Positions 1-5,643 of a stretch of 6,644 nt of DNA are shown here, one piece after another. Under the pieces are notes generated by a model, which ran no database searches, was not told the origin of the DNA, and worked only from the letters and a program-made list of their open reading frames with translations. Every line of letters starts with the position of its first letter. Positions within the stretch are counted from its first letter, which is position 1. Made by a program: the position numbers and the translations under genes. The DNA is from Bacillota bacterium. Its GTDB lineage: Bacteria > Bacillota > Clostridia > Oscillospirales > Oscillospiraceae. The stretch spans positions 1-6,644 of the forward strand of contig JAKOSQ010000277.1 of assembly GCA_029777215.1 (NCBI GenBank). The letters run 5' to 3'.

Positions 1-204
1 CCCGCTATCCCGGAGATCGGCAAGCGCCGGCTCCGTTTTTTCGTCAGCGTTCCTGTTTAGCTGTGATAGTCCGATAATCGGGATATCTAGTTCACCGGCC
101 AGGTTCTTTAAATCACGTGAAATGGCACCCAGTTCTTGGTTCCGGTTTTGCGGGTACTTTCTATCGGAAGACATAAGTGAAATAAAGTCTATGGTAGAAG
201 CGCA
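1..204 (-). pseudogene. DnaB-like replicative helicase, 5'-truncated fragment (continues past left edge)
   Basis: The minus-strand frame is open from 204 to the window edge, with adjacent in-frame stops (TAG, then TAA) just upstream. It carries recognisable DnaB C-terminal (RecA-like) domain motifs in order: IDFISLM, matching the Walker B strand usually written IDYLQLM; then NRNQELGAISRDLKNLA; then IPIIGLSQLNR, the segment leading into motif H3; then ALADLRDSG, matching the usual SDLRESG. The N-terminal domain, the linker and the Walker A loop are absent, so no ATP-binding helicase can be made from this copy as seen. Similarity to the family starts at about 192, so the break lies at roughly 193-204. 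The C-terminal end lies outside the window. Phage and plasmid elements often carry their own DnaB, so together with the neighbouring integrase this is probably a prophage remnant rather than the host dnaB. Recognition is by motif reading only. Confidence 0.82.
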
Positions 205-327
205 CTATTAGTGTCAGGTGAAAAGGCTCTTGAGGTAGAAAAATACGAAATGAGCAAAGCTTTAGATGCCTTTCTTGATACGTTGACGAACGAATCAAAG
301 GAGAAGTATGATGCAAAAAAGCAATAA
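181..327 (+). pseudogene. 3' remnant of an unidentified element gene upstream of the integrase
   Basis: A short + strand frame is open from 181 (after a TGA at 178) to a TAA at 325-327. The part that looks protein-like begins at about 205 and reads LLVSGEKALEVEKYEMSKAL, then DAFLDTLTNESKEKYDAKKQ: a charged, probably helical C-terminal tail. Its stop lies inside the integrase gene, a 20-bp overlap that suggests the two were translationally coupled in one transcript. Internal starts exist (GTG at 211, ATG at 250), but neither has a well-spaced ribosome binding site, and the beginning coincides with the point where the opposite-strand helicase fragment is cut. It is therefore best read as the tail of a larger lost gene. 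In phage lysogeny modules this position is often held by a repressor or excisionase, but I recognise no domain. A genuine 25- to 38-residue small protein cannot be excluded. Confidence 0.5.
297..303 (+). promoter_or_regulatory. Ribosome binding site of the integrase
   Basis: AAAGGAG lies 4 nt before the ATG at 308 and 7 nt before a second in-frame ATG at 311. The second spacing is closer to optimal, so the protein may really start at residue 2 of the longer reading. The site sits inside the coding tail of the upstream remnant, which fits translational coupling. Confidence 0.7.
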
Positions 328-1534
328 ACGAAATGATCAAGGTACCGGGACAATCAGAAAAAAGATCGTTACCCGAAACGATAAGGAGTATGTATTTTGG
401 GAAGCGCGTTACACTGTCGGTTCGGATCCTGGGAGCGGTAAGCAGATTCAGCGGAGCATATACGGCAAAACTCAAAAGGAAGTAAGAGAGAAACTTCAGA
501 CCGTATCAGTCCAAATAAACGAAGGGTCATATATGGAACCCGCAAAAATGACACTTAGCGAGTGGCTTGATATCTGGATGAATGAATATCTGATATCGCA
601 GAAATATTCAACAGTGAAGCATTATAAAGCCCAAGTAAAGGCTCATATCAAGCCGGCACTTGGAGCAATGAAGCTTTCGGTGCTTGCTCCGCACGACATA
701 CAGATGTTCTATAATAATCTCCTGCGTGGAACTGGCGGCAATGAGCCGCTGTCTCCGAAGAGTGTACGTAATGTCCACGGCATACTTACAAAGGCGCTTT
801 CTCAGGCCGTTGCAATTGGTTATCTTCGCACAAATCCCGCTGCCGTTGTTACTCTCCCTAGAGTGGAGAAAAAAGAAATACAGCCATTAACAGACGCTCA
901 GGTTAAAGCGGACATTAAGGCTGCTGAAGGTGACGAAGATGAAATTATTCTAAAGGTGATACTGTTTACGGGCCTTCGTGAAAGTGAAGCGATCGGTCTC
1001 ACATGGGATTGTGTGGACTTCAAAACAGGCAGGATCATAATAAACAAGCAGCTCCAGAAGCGTCCGCAGGAAGACGGCGGCTTTGTGTTCGCCCCACTCA
1101 AGAACGACAAAAGCAGGACATTGGTGCCAGCTCCGTTTGTCATGGATATACTAAAAGACGAAAAACGCGGACAGGCGGAAGCGAGGCTAAAGGCCGGAAG
1201 CTCGTGGAAGGGCTGGCAGGATGAGAAAGAGCGTGCGACATGGTTCGTATTCACAAACATTCTTGGTGAGCACTTGCACCCTCAGACACTCTATAATCAT
1301 CACAAGAAGATAGCAGAGCGGGCTGGCGCTCCTAATGCACGTGTTCATGATCTCCGGCATACCTATGCCGTTCTCTCATTACAGAACGGTGACGATATAA
1401 AGACAGTGCAAAATGCTCTCGGCCATGCAACGGCAGCATTCACTCTTGACGTATACGGACACGTATCAAAGAAGATGCAAGATGACAGCGCGGAACGAAT
1501 GCAGCGCTACTTTGATAGTATAAATCAGGCGTAA
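308..1534 (+). CDS. Tyrosine recombinase, phage/ICE-type integrase
   Basis: This 408-residue protein has the normal length and layout of integrases from Gram-positive prophages and conjugative elements. An N-terminal arm-type DNA-binding domain spans about 14-60 (basic, with WEARYTVG and IYGKTQKEV). A SAM-like core-binding domain spans about 80-180. The catalytic domain spans about 195-400. The catalytic set is complete: Arg224 in TGLRESE, a beta-hairpin lysine (Lys265 or Lys268 in LKNDKSR), His347 and Arg350 in HDLRHTY, His373 in LGH, and the nucleophile Tyr383 in LDVYGH. It should cut and rejoin DNA between attP and attB. The gene reads towards the tRNA-Gln gene 88 bp downstream, the likely attachment site. 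Base composition is visibly more AT-rich than pheST, as expected for transferred DNA. No promoter is visible upstream within the window, so expression may depend on the lost upstream gene. The start could be 308 or 311. Confidence 0.93.
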   Translation: MMQKSNKRNDQGTGTIRKKIVTRNDKEYVFWEARYTVGSDPGSGKQIQRSIYGKTQKEVREKLQTVSVQINEGSYMEPAKMTLSEWLDIWMNEYLISQKYSTVKHYKAQVKAHIKPALGAMKLSVLAPHDIQMFYNNLLRGTGGNEPLSPKSVRNVHGILTKALSQAVAIGYLRTNPAAVVTLPRVEKKEIQPLTDAQVKADIKAAEGDEDEIILKVILFTGLRESEAIGLTWDCVDFKTGRIIINKQLQKRPQEDGGFVFAPLKNDKSRTLVPAPFVMDILKDEKRGQAEARLKAGSSWKGWQDEKERATWFVFTNILGEHLHPQTLYNHHKKIAERAGAPNARVHDLRHTYAVLSLQNGDDIKTVQNALGHATAAFTLDVYGHVSKKMQDDSAERMQRYFDSINQA

Positions 1535-1542
1535 TAATTCTG

Positions 1543-1566
1543 TAAAGGGTAAACTAAAGGGTAAAC
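1543..1566. repeat. Tandem 12-bp direct repeat, candidate arm-type integrase sites
   Basis: The 12-mer TAAAGGGTAAAC occurs twice head to tail (1543-1554 and 1555-1566) with no spacer, starting 8 bp after the integrase stop and ending 56 bp before the tRNA 3' end. Short direct repeats between int and the crossover core are typical arm-type sites bound by the integrase N-terminal domain in lambda- and Tn916-like systems. The repeat is read directly; the binding role is inferred. Confidence 0.6.
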
Positions 1567-1583
1567 CACTAATAAGAATGTGA

Positions 1584-1620
1584 AAGAAAGCCTGTAGTTG
1601 TTGAAACTACAGGCTTTCTT
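1584..1620. terminator. Bidirectional terminator between integrase and tRNA-Gln
   Basis: There is a perfect 16-bp inverted repeat (1584-1599 with 1605-1620) around a 5-nt loop, GTTGA. The stem begins AAGAAAGCCTGTAGTT. The outer ends are rich in T on both strands (CTTTCTTC to the right; CTTTCTTTC on the other strand). It lies between two convergent genes and can end transcription of the integrase from the left and of the tRNA from the right. The T-runs are interrupted by C, so they are not ideal. Confidence 0.75.
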
Positions 1621-1622
1621 CA

Positions 1623-1665
1623 TGGCAGCGGGAGAAGGATTTGAACCCTCACAGACGGAGTCAGA
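1623..1665. other. Probable attachment site (attL/attR) in the 3' half of tRNA-Gln
   Basis: A tyrosine integrase gene ends 88 bp from the tRNA 3' end and reads towards it, with tandem repeats in between. Elements of this type commonly recombine in the anticodon or T arm and rebuild the 3' half of the tRNA from their own DNA. The exact core cannot be fixed from one end, because the second copy of the repeat lies outside the window. Confidence 0.5.
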
Positions 1666-1696
1666 GTCCGGCGTGCTACCATTACACAATCCCGCT
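1623..1696 (-). tRNA. tRNA-Gln (anticodon CTG)
   Basis: The 74-nt gene includes an encoded CCA. The fold was read by hand. The acceptor stem is AGCGGGA with TCCCGCT (7 bp), followed by discriminator G73, which is usual for tRNA-Gln. The D arm is GTGT/GCAC around loop AATGGTA. The anticodon arm has loop CTCTGAC with anticodon CTG, reading codon CAG. There is a 4-nt variable loop, and the T arm is GAGGG/CCTTC around TTCAAAT. Two features are odd: the top anticodon-stem pair 27-43 is C against U, and the first acceptor pair is A1-U72 where bacterial tRNA-Gln usually has U1-A72. The 3' end faces the integrase and is the probable integration target. A strong promoter lies just upstream and a terminator just downstream, so it appears to be an independent single-gene unit. 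Confidence 0.92.
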
Positions 1697-1730
1697 ATAT
1701 GCCTTTGCGCTCTTGGCGAATGCAAGAATT

Positions 1731-1758
1731 ATTATACTATATTCTTCCCAAATGTCAA
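1731..1758 (-). promoter_or_regulatory. Promoter of tRNA-Gln
   Basis: On the minus strand a perfect -35 box TTGACA (1758-1753) is followed after 16 bp by a perfect -10 box TATAAT (1736-1731). Transcription should begin near 1724, about 28 nt before the mature tRNA 5' end at 1696. Confidence 0.87.
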
Positions 1759-1779
1759 GCGCTAATCTCATGATTCTGC

Positions 1780-1811
1780 AAAAAAACCGCGCCCGGGTTT
1801 CCGGGCGCGGT
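1780..1811 (-). terminator. Rho-independent terminator after ireB
   Basis: An 11-bp GC-rich stem (ACCGCGCCCGG with its complement; 1801-1811 and 1786-1796) closes a 4-nt loop and, read on the minus strand, runs directly into seven T residues. It lies 6 bp after the ireB stop codon and separates the pheST-ireB transcript from the tRNA promoter. Confidence 0.92.
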
Positions 1812-1817
1812 CTGCGC

Positions 1818-2060
1818 TTATTTTTCGAGGTAACTCGTCACAAGCTCGTGCAGCAGCTCGTCCCTGTCGAGACGGCAGATCAGGCTGCGGGCGTTGTTGT
1901 AGTTCGTGATATAGGTCGGGTCCTCGGAGAGAATGTAGCCCACGATCTGATTGATCGGGTTATAGCCCTTGACGACAAGCGAATTGTAGACGGAGGACAA
2001 TATTTCCTTCATTTCCGTCTTGCTGTCGATCACGTTGAATTTGCGTGTTGCGTCTTCCAT
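1818..2060 (-). CDS. ireB: IreB family regulatory phosphoprotein (UPF0297, formerly DUF965)
   Basis: This 80-residue protein has the family's normal length and matches its signature throughout: [14 protein letters not shown] (residues 31-44), DPTYIT (47-52), then a helix with [18 protein letters not shown] (57-74). In Enterococcus faecalis, IreB is a cytoplasmic substrate of the PASTA-domain Ser/Thr kinase IreK and its phosphatase IreP. It lowers intrinsic cephalosporin resistance, and phosphorylation falls on N-terminal threonines. Here Thr5 (MEDATRK) is the only threonine in the first ten residues and is the obvious candidate; this is inferred. The start is supported by AAGGGAGG (2075-2068), 7 nt upstream. 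The gene follows pheT by 99 bp on the same strand, has its own probable promoter, and ends at a strong terminator. Many Firmicutes instead place it beside ruvX (yqgF), which is not seen here. It could still receive read-through from pheST. Confidence 0.93.
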   Translation of the reverse strand: MEDATRKFNVIDSKTEMKEILSSVYNSLVVKGYNPINQIVGYILSEDPTYITNYNNARSLICRLDRDELLHELVTSYLEK

Positions 2061-2087
2061 GCTGCGTCCTCCCTTCGGCTTTTCTCT

Positions 2088-2115
2088 ATTATACCAAATT
2101 TCACGAAAGAGTAAA
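2088..2115 (-). promoter_or_regulatory. Probable promoter of ireB
   Basis: On the minus strand a perfect -10 box TATAAT (2093-2088) is preceded at 16 bp by TTTACT (2115-2110; 4 of 6 matches to TTGACA). It lies about 30 bp before the ireB start. I see no convincing terminator between pheT and this promoter, only weak short hairpins, so co-transcription with pheT also remains possible. Confidence 0.6.
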
Positions 2116-2159
2116 GCAGTAAAATATTACTATTCAGTTACGGTTTAGCCGAGACAGCG

Positions 2160-4538
2160 TTATCTTATGACAGCCCCGTGAACTTTTTCAAGTTTTTCAA
2201 GAATAGAGCGGACAACCTCGTCGGCGTGCTCGTCCGTGAGCGTCTGCGTTTTGGCGCGCATGGTCAGCGAGAAGGCCACGCTGCGCTTGCCCTCCGGGAT
2301 GCCCGCGCCTGTGTAGACGTCGAAGAGACGGCAGGCCTCGAGGTATTCGCCGCCGGCGGAGAGCATCGTGTCGACGAGCTGGGCGACCGTGACGCTGCTG
2401 TCGCAGACGAGGGCGATGTCGCGCGTGATGGCCGGGAAGCGGGGCAACGGCTTGTAGGTCGGCTCCGGCGCGGTGCTCGCGAGCATGGCCCCGACGTTGA
2501 GCTCGGCGGTGTAGACGGCGCCCGTCAGACCGAATTCCGGGACGACGGACGGGTGGACCTGACCCATGACGCCAATGGTCCTCTCGCCGCAGGTGATGCG
2601 CGCGCAGCGGCCCGGGTGGTAGGAGGGGTTGTCCTTCACGGCCTCAAAGCGAACGCCGTGGATGCGCAGCGCCTTGAAGATCGCCTCAACCGCGCCCTTG
2701 AGCTCGAAGAAGCCCGTGTTCTGGCCGTACTCGCCGAGCGTGAGCACGGACTGCTCGCTCGCAAGCTCCTCGCCCTGCTGCGGGAGATAGATCGTCGCGA
2801 GCTCGTAGAGCTTGACGTCCATGTTGCGCTTGGCAAAGTTTGTGCCGAGCACGTCCAGCATCGAAGGCAGGGAGGTCGTGCGCATGACGCTCGTGTCCTC
2901 GCCCAGCGGGTTCTGGATGACGTAGGCGCGGCGCAGCGGGCTGTCCGCCGGGAGATGAATTTTGTCCCAGGCGCTCTTGCTGCCGAAGGAGTAGGTCATG
3001 ACCTCGTAGAAGCCCATGCCGCGCGCGAGCTCGCCGAGCTTGCGCTGGAACTTCTGCTCCGGCGAGAAGCCGCCGATCTGCGTCGAGCCGGCGAAGAGGG
3101 TCGCAGGGATCTTGTCAAAGCCGTAGTAGCGGCCGATCTCCTCGGCGATGTCCGCGCAGCGCTCAATGTCCGAACGGAAGGACGGGACGTGAATGGTGTC
3201 GCCCTCAAGCGTGAAGTCGAGCTTTTCAAGGACCTTCACCATGAAGTCGCGGGAGATGCTTGTCCCGAGCAGGGCGTTGATCTTGTCCGGCTCGAGCGGG
3301 AGCGTGACCTCCTGCGGCTCGACCGCGACGACGTCGATGCAGCCGTCCATCACGTCGCCCGCGCCGAGCAGCTCCACGAGCTCGCAGGCGCGCTCCACGG
3401 CGGGAACGGTGTTCATCGGGTCGAGGCCCTTTTCAAAGCGGCCGGAGGCATCTGTACGCATGCCGAGGGCGATGGCGGTCTTGCGGATGGAGGTGCCGTC
3501 GAAGTTCGCGGACTCGAAGACGATGGTGTGCGTCTCGCCCGTGATTTCGCTTGTCGCGCCGCCCATGACGCCCGCGAGGCCGATGGGGTCGTTCTCGTCC
3601 GCGATGACGAGCATGTTCGGGGTGATGGCGCGGTCCTTCGCGTCGAGCGTCTGGAGTTTTTCACCGGCCTTTGCGCGGCGGACGACGATCTTGCCGCCGC
3701 CCACGCAGCCGTAGTCGAAGGCGTGCATAGGCTGGCCATACTCGAGCATAACATAGTTCGTAATGTCCACGATGTTGTTGATCGGGCGCACGCCGTTAGC
3801 GCGCAGTCTGCGGCGCATCCAGACAGGGGAGGGGCCGATCTTGATGTTTGTTGCCATCATCGCGGTGTAGCGTGGGCAGAGGTCGGTGGCCTCGATCTCG
3901 ACGCGCAGATGGTCTTTCACGCTGCCCGCGCCGCCCTTGACGGCGGGGGTGTGGAGCTTGAGGGGTTTGTCGAAGGTCGCGGCGCTCTCGCGTGCGAGAC
4001 CGATGACAGACAGGCAGTCCGGGCGGTTGTTCGTGATCTCGAACTCGACGACCGTGTCGCCGAGGCCGAGGACTTTTTTGATGTCGTCGCCGGGCTGGCA
4101 ATTTTCCTGCAGGATGAAGATGCCGTCCTCGATTGCGTAGGGCCAGTCGTGGAGGTCAAAGCCCAGCTCTTTTACGGAGCAGAGCATGCCCTCGGACGTG
4201 ACGCCGCGCAGCGCGCCGGTGTGAATCTCCTTGCCGCCGGGGAGCTTCGCGCCGTCGAGCGCGGCGGGGACGAGATCGCCCTCGTGCACGTTCTGCGCGC
4301 CGGTGACGATGATGACGGGGGCGCCCCTGCCGACGTCCACGGTGCAGATCCACATGTGGTCGGAGTTTTCGTGGCGGACGATCTTTGTGACCTTTCCGAC
4401 CACGACGTTTTCGATCTCAGACCCGGTGACCTCCCAGCCCTCGACCTTGGAGCCGGAGAGCGTCATCGCATCGCAGTATTCCTTGTCCGAAACGTCCACA
4501 TCCGTGAACTCGCGGAGCCATTCAAGCGATAAAACCAT
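2160..4538 (-). CDS. pheT: Phenylalanine--tRNA ligase, beta subunit
   Basis: This 792-residue protein has the usual size of bacterial PheT and forms a cytoplasmic alpha2-beta2 enzyme with PheS that charges tRNA-Phe. Visible domains in order: an N-terminal segment starting LSLEWLREF; an EMAP/OB-fold tRNA-binding domain at about 40-150 (VVVGKV, HENSDHMWICTVDVG, VTGAQNV); the ITNNRPDCLS motif at 168-177; a B3/B4 domain at about 210-380, which contains the editing site that removes Tyr-tRNA-Phe (NNIVDITNYVMLEYGQPMHA, GLAGVMGG, RFEKGLDP); a B5 domain at about 405-475; a catalytic-like fold at about 490-685 (YEVMTYSF, NPLGEDTSVMRTTSLPSML); and a C-terminal FDX-ACB domain at about 698-792 (PRFPAITRDIAL). 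The start is supported by AAGGAGG at 4554-4548, 9 nt upstream. The pheS stop codon shares bases with this site, so the genes are tightly coupled. Nothing appears truncated. Confidence 0.98.
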   Translation of the reverse strand: MVLSLEWLREFTDVDVSDKEYCDAMTLSGSKVEGWEVTGSEIENVVVGKVTKIVRHENSDHMWICTVDVGRGAPVIIVTGAQNVHEGDLVPAALDGAKLPGGKEIHTGALRGVTSEGMLCSVKELGFDLHDWPYAIEDGIFILQENCQPGDDIKKVLGLGDTVVEFEITNNRPDCLSVIGLARESAATFDKPLKLHTPAVKGGAGSVKDHLRVEIEATDLCPRYTAMMATNIKIGPSPVWMRRRLRANGVRPINNIVDITNYVMLEYGQPMHAFDYGCVGGGKIVVRRAKAGEKLQTLDAKDRAITPNMLVIADENDPIGLAGVMGGATSEITGETHTIVFESANFDGTSIRKTAIALGMRTDASGRFEKGLDPMNTVPAVERACELVELLGAGDVMDGCIDVVAVEPQEVTLPLEPDKINALLGTSISRDFMVKVLEKLDFTLEGDTIHVPSFRSDIERCADIAEEIGRYYGFDKIPATLFAGSTQIGGFSPEQKFQRKLGELARGMGFYEVMTYSFGSKSAWDKIHLPADSPLRRAYVIQNPLGEDTSVMRTTSLPSMLDVLGTNFAKRNMDVKLYELATIYLPQQGEELASEQSVLTLGEYGQNTGFFELKGAVEAIFKALRIHGVRFEAVKDNPSYHPGRCARITCGERTIGVMGQVHPSVVPEFGLTGAVYTAELNVGAMLASTAPEPTYKPLPRFPAITRDIALVCDSSVTVAQLVDTMLSAGGEYLEACRLFDVYTGAGIPEGKRSVAFSLTMRAKTQTLTDEHADEVVRSILEKLEKVHGAVIR

Positions 4539-4547
4539 AATTCATAT

Positions 4548-4554
4548 CCTCCTT
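4548..4554 (-). promoter_or_regulatory. pheT ribosome binding site overlapping the pheS stop codon
   Basis: The Shine-Dalgarno sequence AAGGAGG takes its first two bases from the TAA stop of pheS (4555-4553). A ribosome terminating on pheS therefore sits on the pheT initiation site, which would help keep the two subunits at equal levels. An out-of-frame ATG lies between the site and the true start, 2 nt after the GGAGG. Confidence 0.8.
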
Positions 4555-5578
4555 AAAACTGGCTCAGGAAGCGCACGTCGTTTTCATAGACGAGACGCAG
4601 ATCGCTGATATCAAAGCGGCGCATCGCCAGACGCTCGAGGCCTACGCCGAAGGCGTAGCCCGTGTAGACGCTCGAGTCGATGCCGCAGTTTTCCAGAACC
4701 TTCGGGTGGACCATGCCGGCACCGAGAATTTCGATCCAGCCCTCGCCCTTGCAGACGCGGCAGCCCTTGCCGCCGCACTCGAAGCACTGGACGTCGACCT
4801 CACAGCTCGGTTCGGTGAAGGGGAAGTGGTGGGGACGGAAGCGCGTGACCGTGCCCTCGCCGTAGAGTTCTTTCATGAGGGTGTCGAGCGTACCCTTGAG
4901 GTCGCCCATCGTGACGCCCTTGTCGATGACCAGCCCCTCGATCTGGTGGAACATCGGGCTGTGCGTCGCGTCGACCTCGTCCTTGCGGTAGACACGGCCC
5001 GGGGAGATGATGCGGATGGGCAGCTCCTGCGTCTCCATGACGTGGGCCTGCACGGGGGAGGTCTGCGTGCGGAGGAGGAGGTGGTCGTCGTCCGTGAAAT
5101 AGAAGGTGTCCGAGCGGTCGCGGGCCGGGTGGCCCTCCTCGGTGTTGAGCTTTGTGAAGTTGTAGTCCGCAAATTCGATCTCCGGGCCCTCGGCGATGGT
5201 GAAGCCCATGCCGACGAAGATGTCCTTGACCTCGTCCAAAACGGTGTTGAGCGGGTGCTTTTTGCCGACCTCGACGCTCTTTCCGGGGATGGTGACATCG
5301 ATCGTCTCGCTGCGGAGACGGGCTTCGAGCATCTTTTCCTCGAGCTCGCAGCGCTTTTCCTCGATGGAGGAGCTCAGCGACTCGCGGACCTCGTTCGCGA
5401 GTTGGCCCATGACCGGGCGATCCTCGGCCGAGAGCGCCCCCATCTGCTTTAAGATGGCGGTGAGCTCGCCCTTTTTGCCGAGGTATTTGACGCGCAGTCC
5501 CTCGAGCACGTCGATGCTGTCCGCGTTCGTGATCGCGGACATGGAGGTCTCTTTCAGATCCTGCAACAGCTTTTTCAT
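4553..5578 (-). CDS. pheS: Phenylalanine--tRNA ligase, alpha subunit
   Basis: This 341-residue protein has the usual length of PheS and is the catalytic subunit that activates Phe and transfers it to tRNA-Phe. An N-terminal helical coiled-coil arm spans about 1-90. The class II synthetase core follows: motif 1 region HPLNTVLDEVKDIFVGMGF (108-126), EGPEIEFADYNF (130-141), HPARDRSDTFY (150-160), LLLRTQTSPVQ (167-177), motif 2 with Arg195 in GRVYRKDEVDATHSPMFHQ (194-212), and motif 3 GYAFGVGLERLAM (307-319). Cys265, Cys268, Cys273 and Cys276 form CxxC-x4-CxxC, a zinc-knuckle-like insert that, as far as I know, is common in Firmicutes PheS and absent from E. coli PheS. The start is supported by AAAGGAG, 10 nt upstream. 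Expression should be controlled by the T-box leader immediately upstream, so the gene is read through only when uncharged tRNA-Phe is abundant. pheT follows with overlapping translation signals. Confidence 0.98.
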   Translation of the reverse strand: MKKLLQDLKETSMSAITNADSIDVLEGLRVKYLGKKGELTAILKQMGALSAEDRPVMGQLANEVRESLSSSIEEKRCELEEKMLEARLRSETIDVTIPGKSVEVGKKHPLNTVLDEVKDIFVGMGFTIAEGPEIEFADYNFTKLNTEEGHPARDRSDTFYFTDDDHLLLRTQTSPVQAHVMETQELPIRIISPGRVYRKDEVDATHSPMFHQIEGLVIDKGVTMGDLKGTLDTLMKELYGEGTVTRFRPHHFPFTEPSCEVDVQCFECGGKGCRVCKGEGWIEILGAGMVHPKVLENCGIDSSVYTGYAFGVGLERLAMRRFDISDLRLVYENDVRFLSQF

Positions 5579-5604
5579 GTGCGTTTTACTCCTTTATAAA
5601 TATG

Positions 5605-5643
5605 AAAAAACCTCTCATCCCGAACATAACGGGACGAAAGGTT
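5605..5643 (-). terminator. T-box regulated terminator ahead of pheS
   Basis: A 14-bp stem with two G-U pairs (5643-5630 with 5622-5609) around a 7-nt loop is followed by a run of six T residues (5610-5605 on the minus strand). It excludes the antiterminator because CGTCCC is shared. It lies about 27 bp before the pheS start codon. Confidence 0.92.

Noticed and set aside
1..204. A host dnaB gene running left out of the window
   Set aside because: In-frame stops directly precede the Walker B region, so the N-terminal domain and Walker A loop cannot be attached. The AT-rich context and nearby integrase also point to an element-borne fragment.
898..1260. Minus-strand and alternative + frames inside the integrase gene
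   Set aside because: The integrase frame has all catalytic residues and full length. The others are Ser- or Arg-rich by-products.
1543..1620. CRISPR-like or insertion-sequence end
   Set aside because: Only two 12-bp units without spacers are present, and the longer inverted repeat is a hairpin with a 5-nt loop flanked by convergent genes. Integrase sites and a terminator explain both better.
1641..2114. A 157-codon + strand frame crossing the tRNA promoter and ireB
   Set aside because: It runs through a tRNA gene, its promoter, a terminator and an antisense conserved gene. No start signal or known family is seen.
2178..4532. A 784-codon open frame on the + strand, antisense to almost all of pheT
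   Set aside because: It mirrors a GC-rich, strongly codon-biased gene, which removes stops from the opposite strand. The translation is low-complexity (Arg, Ala, Asp, Val, Leu-rich), matches no family I know and lacks a convincing start signal. PheT on the minus strand is unambiguous.
4706..5452. A 248-codon open frame on the + strand, antisense to pheS
   Set aside because: Same cause as the pheT antisense frame: a codon-bias shadow of a certain gene, with a compositionally skewed translation.
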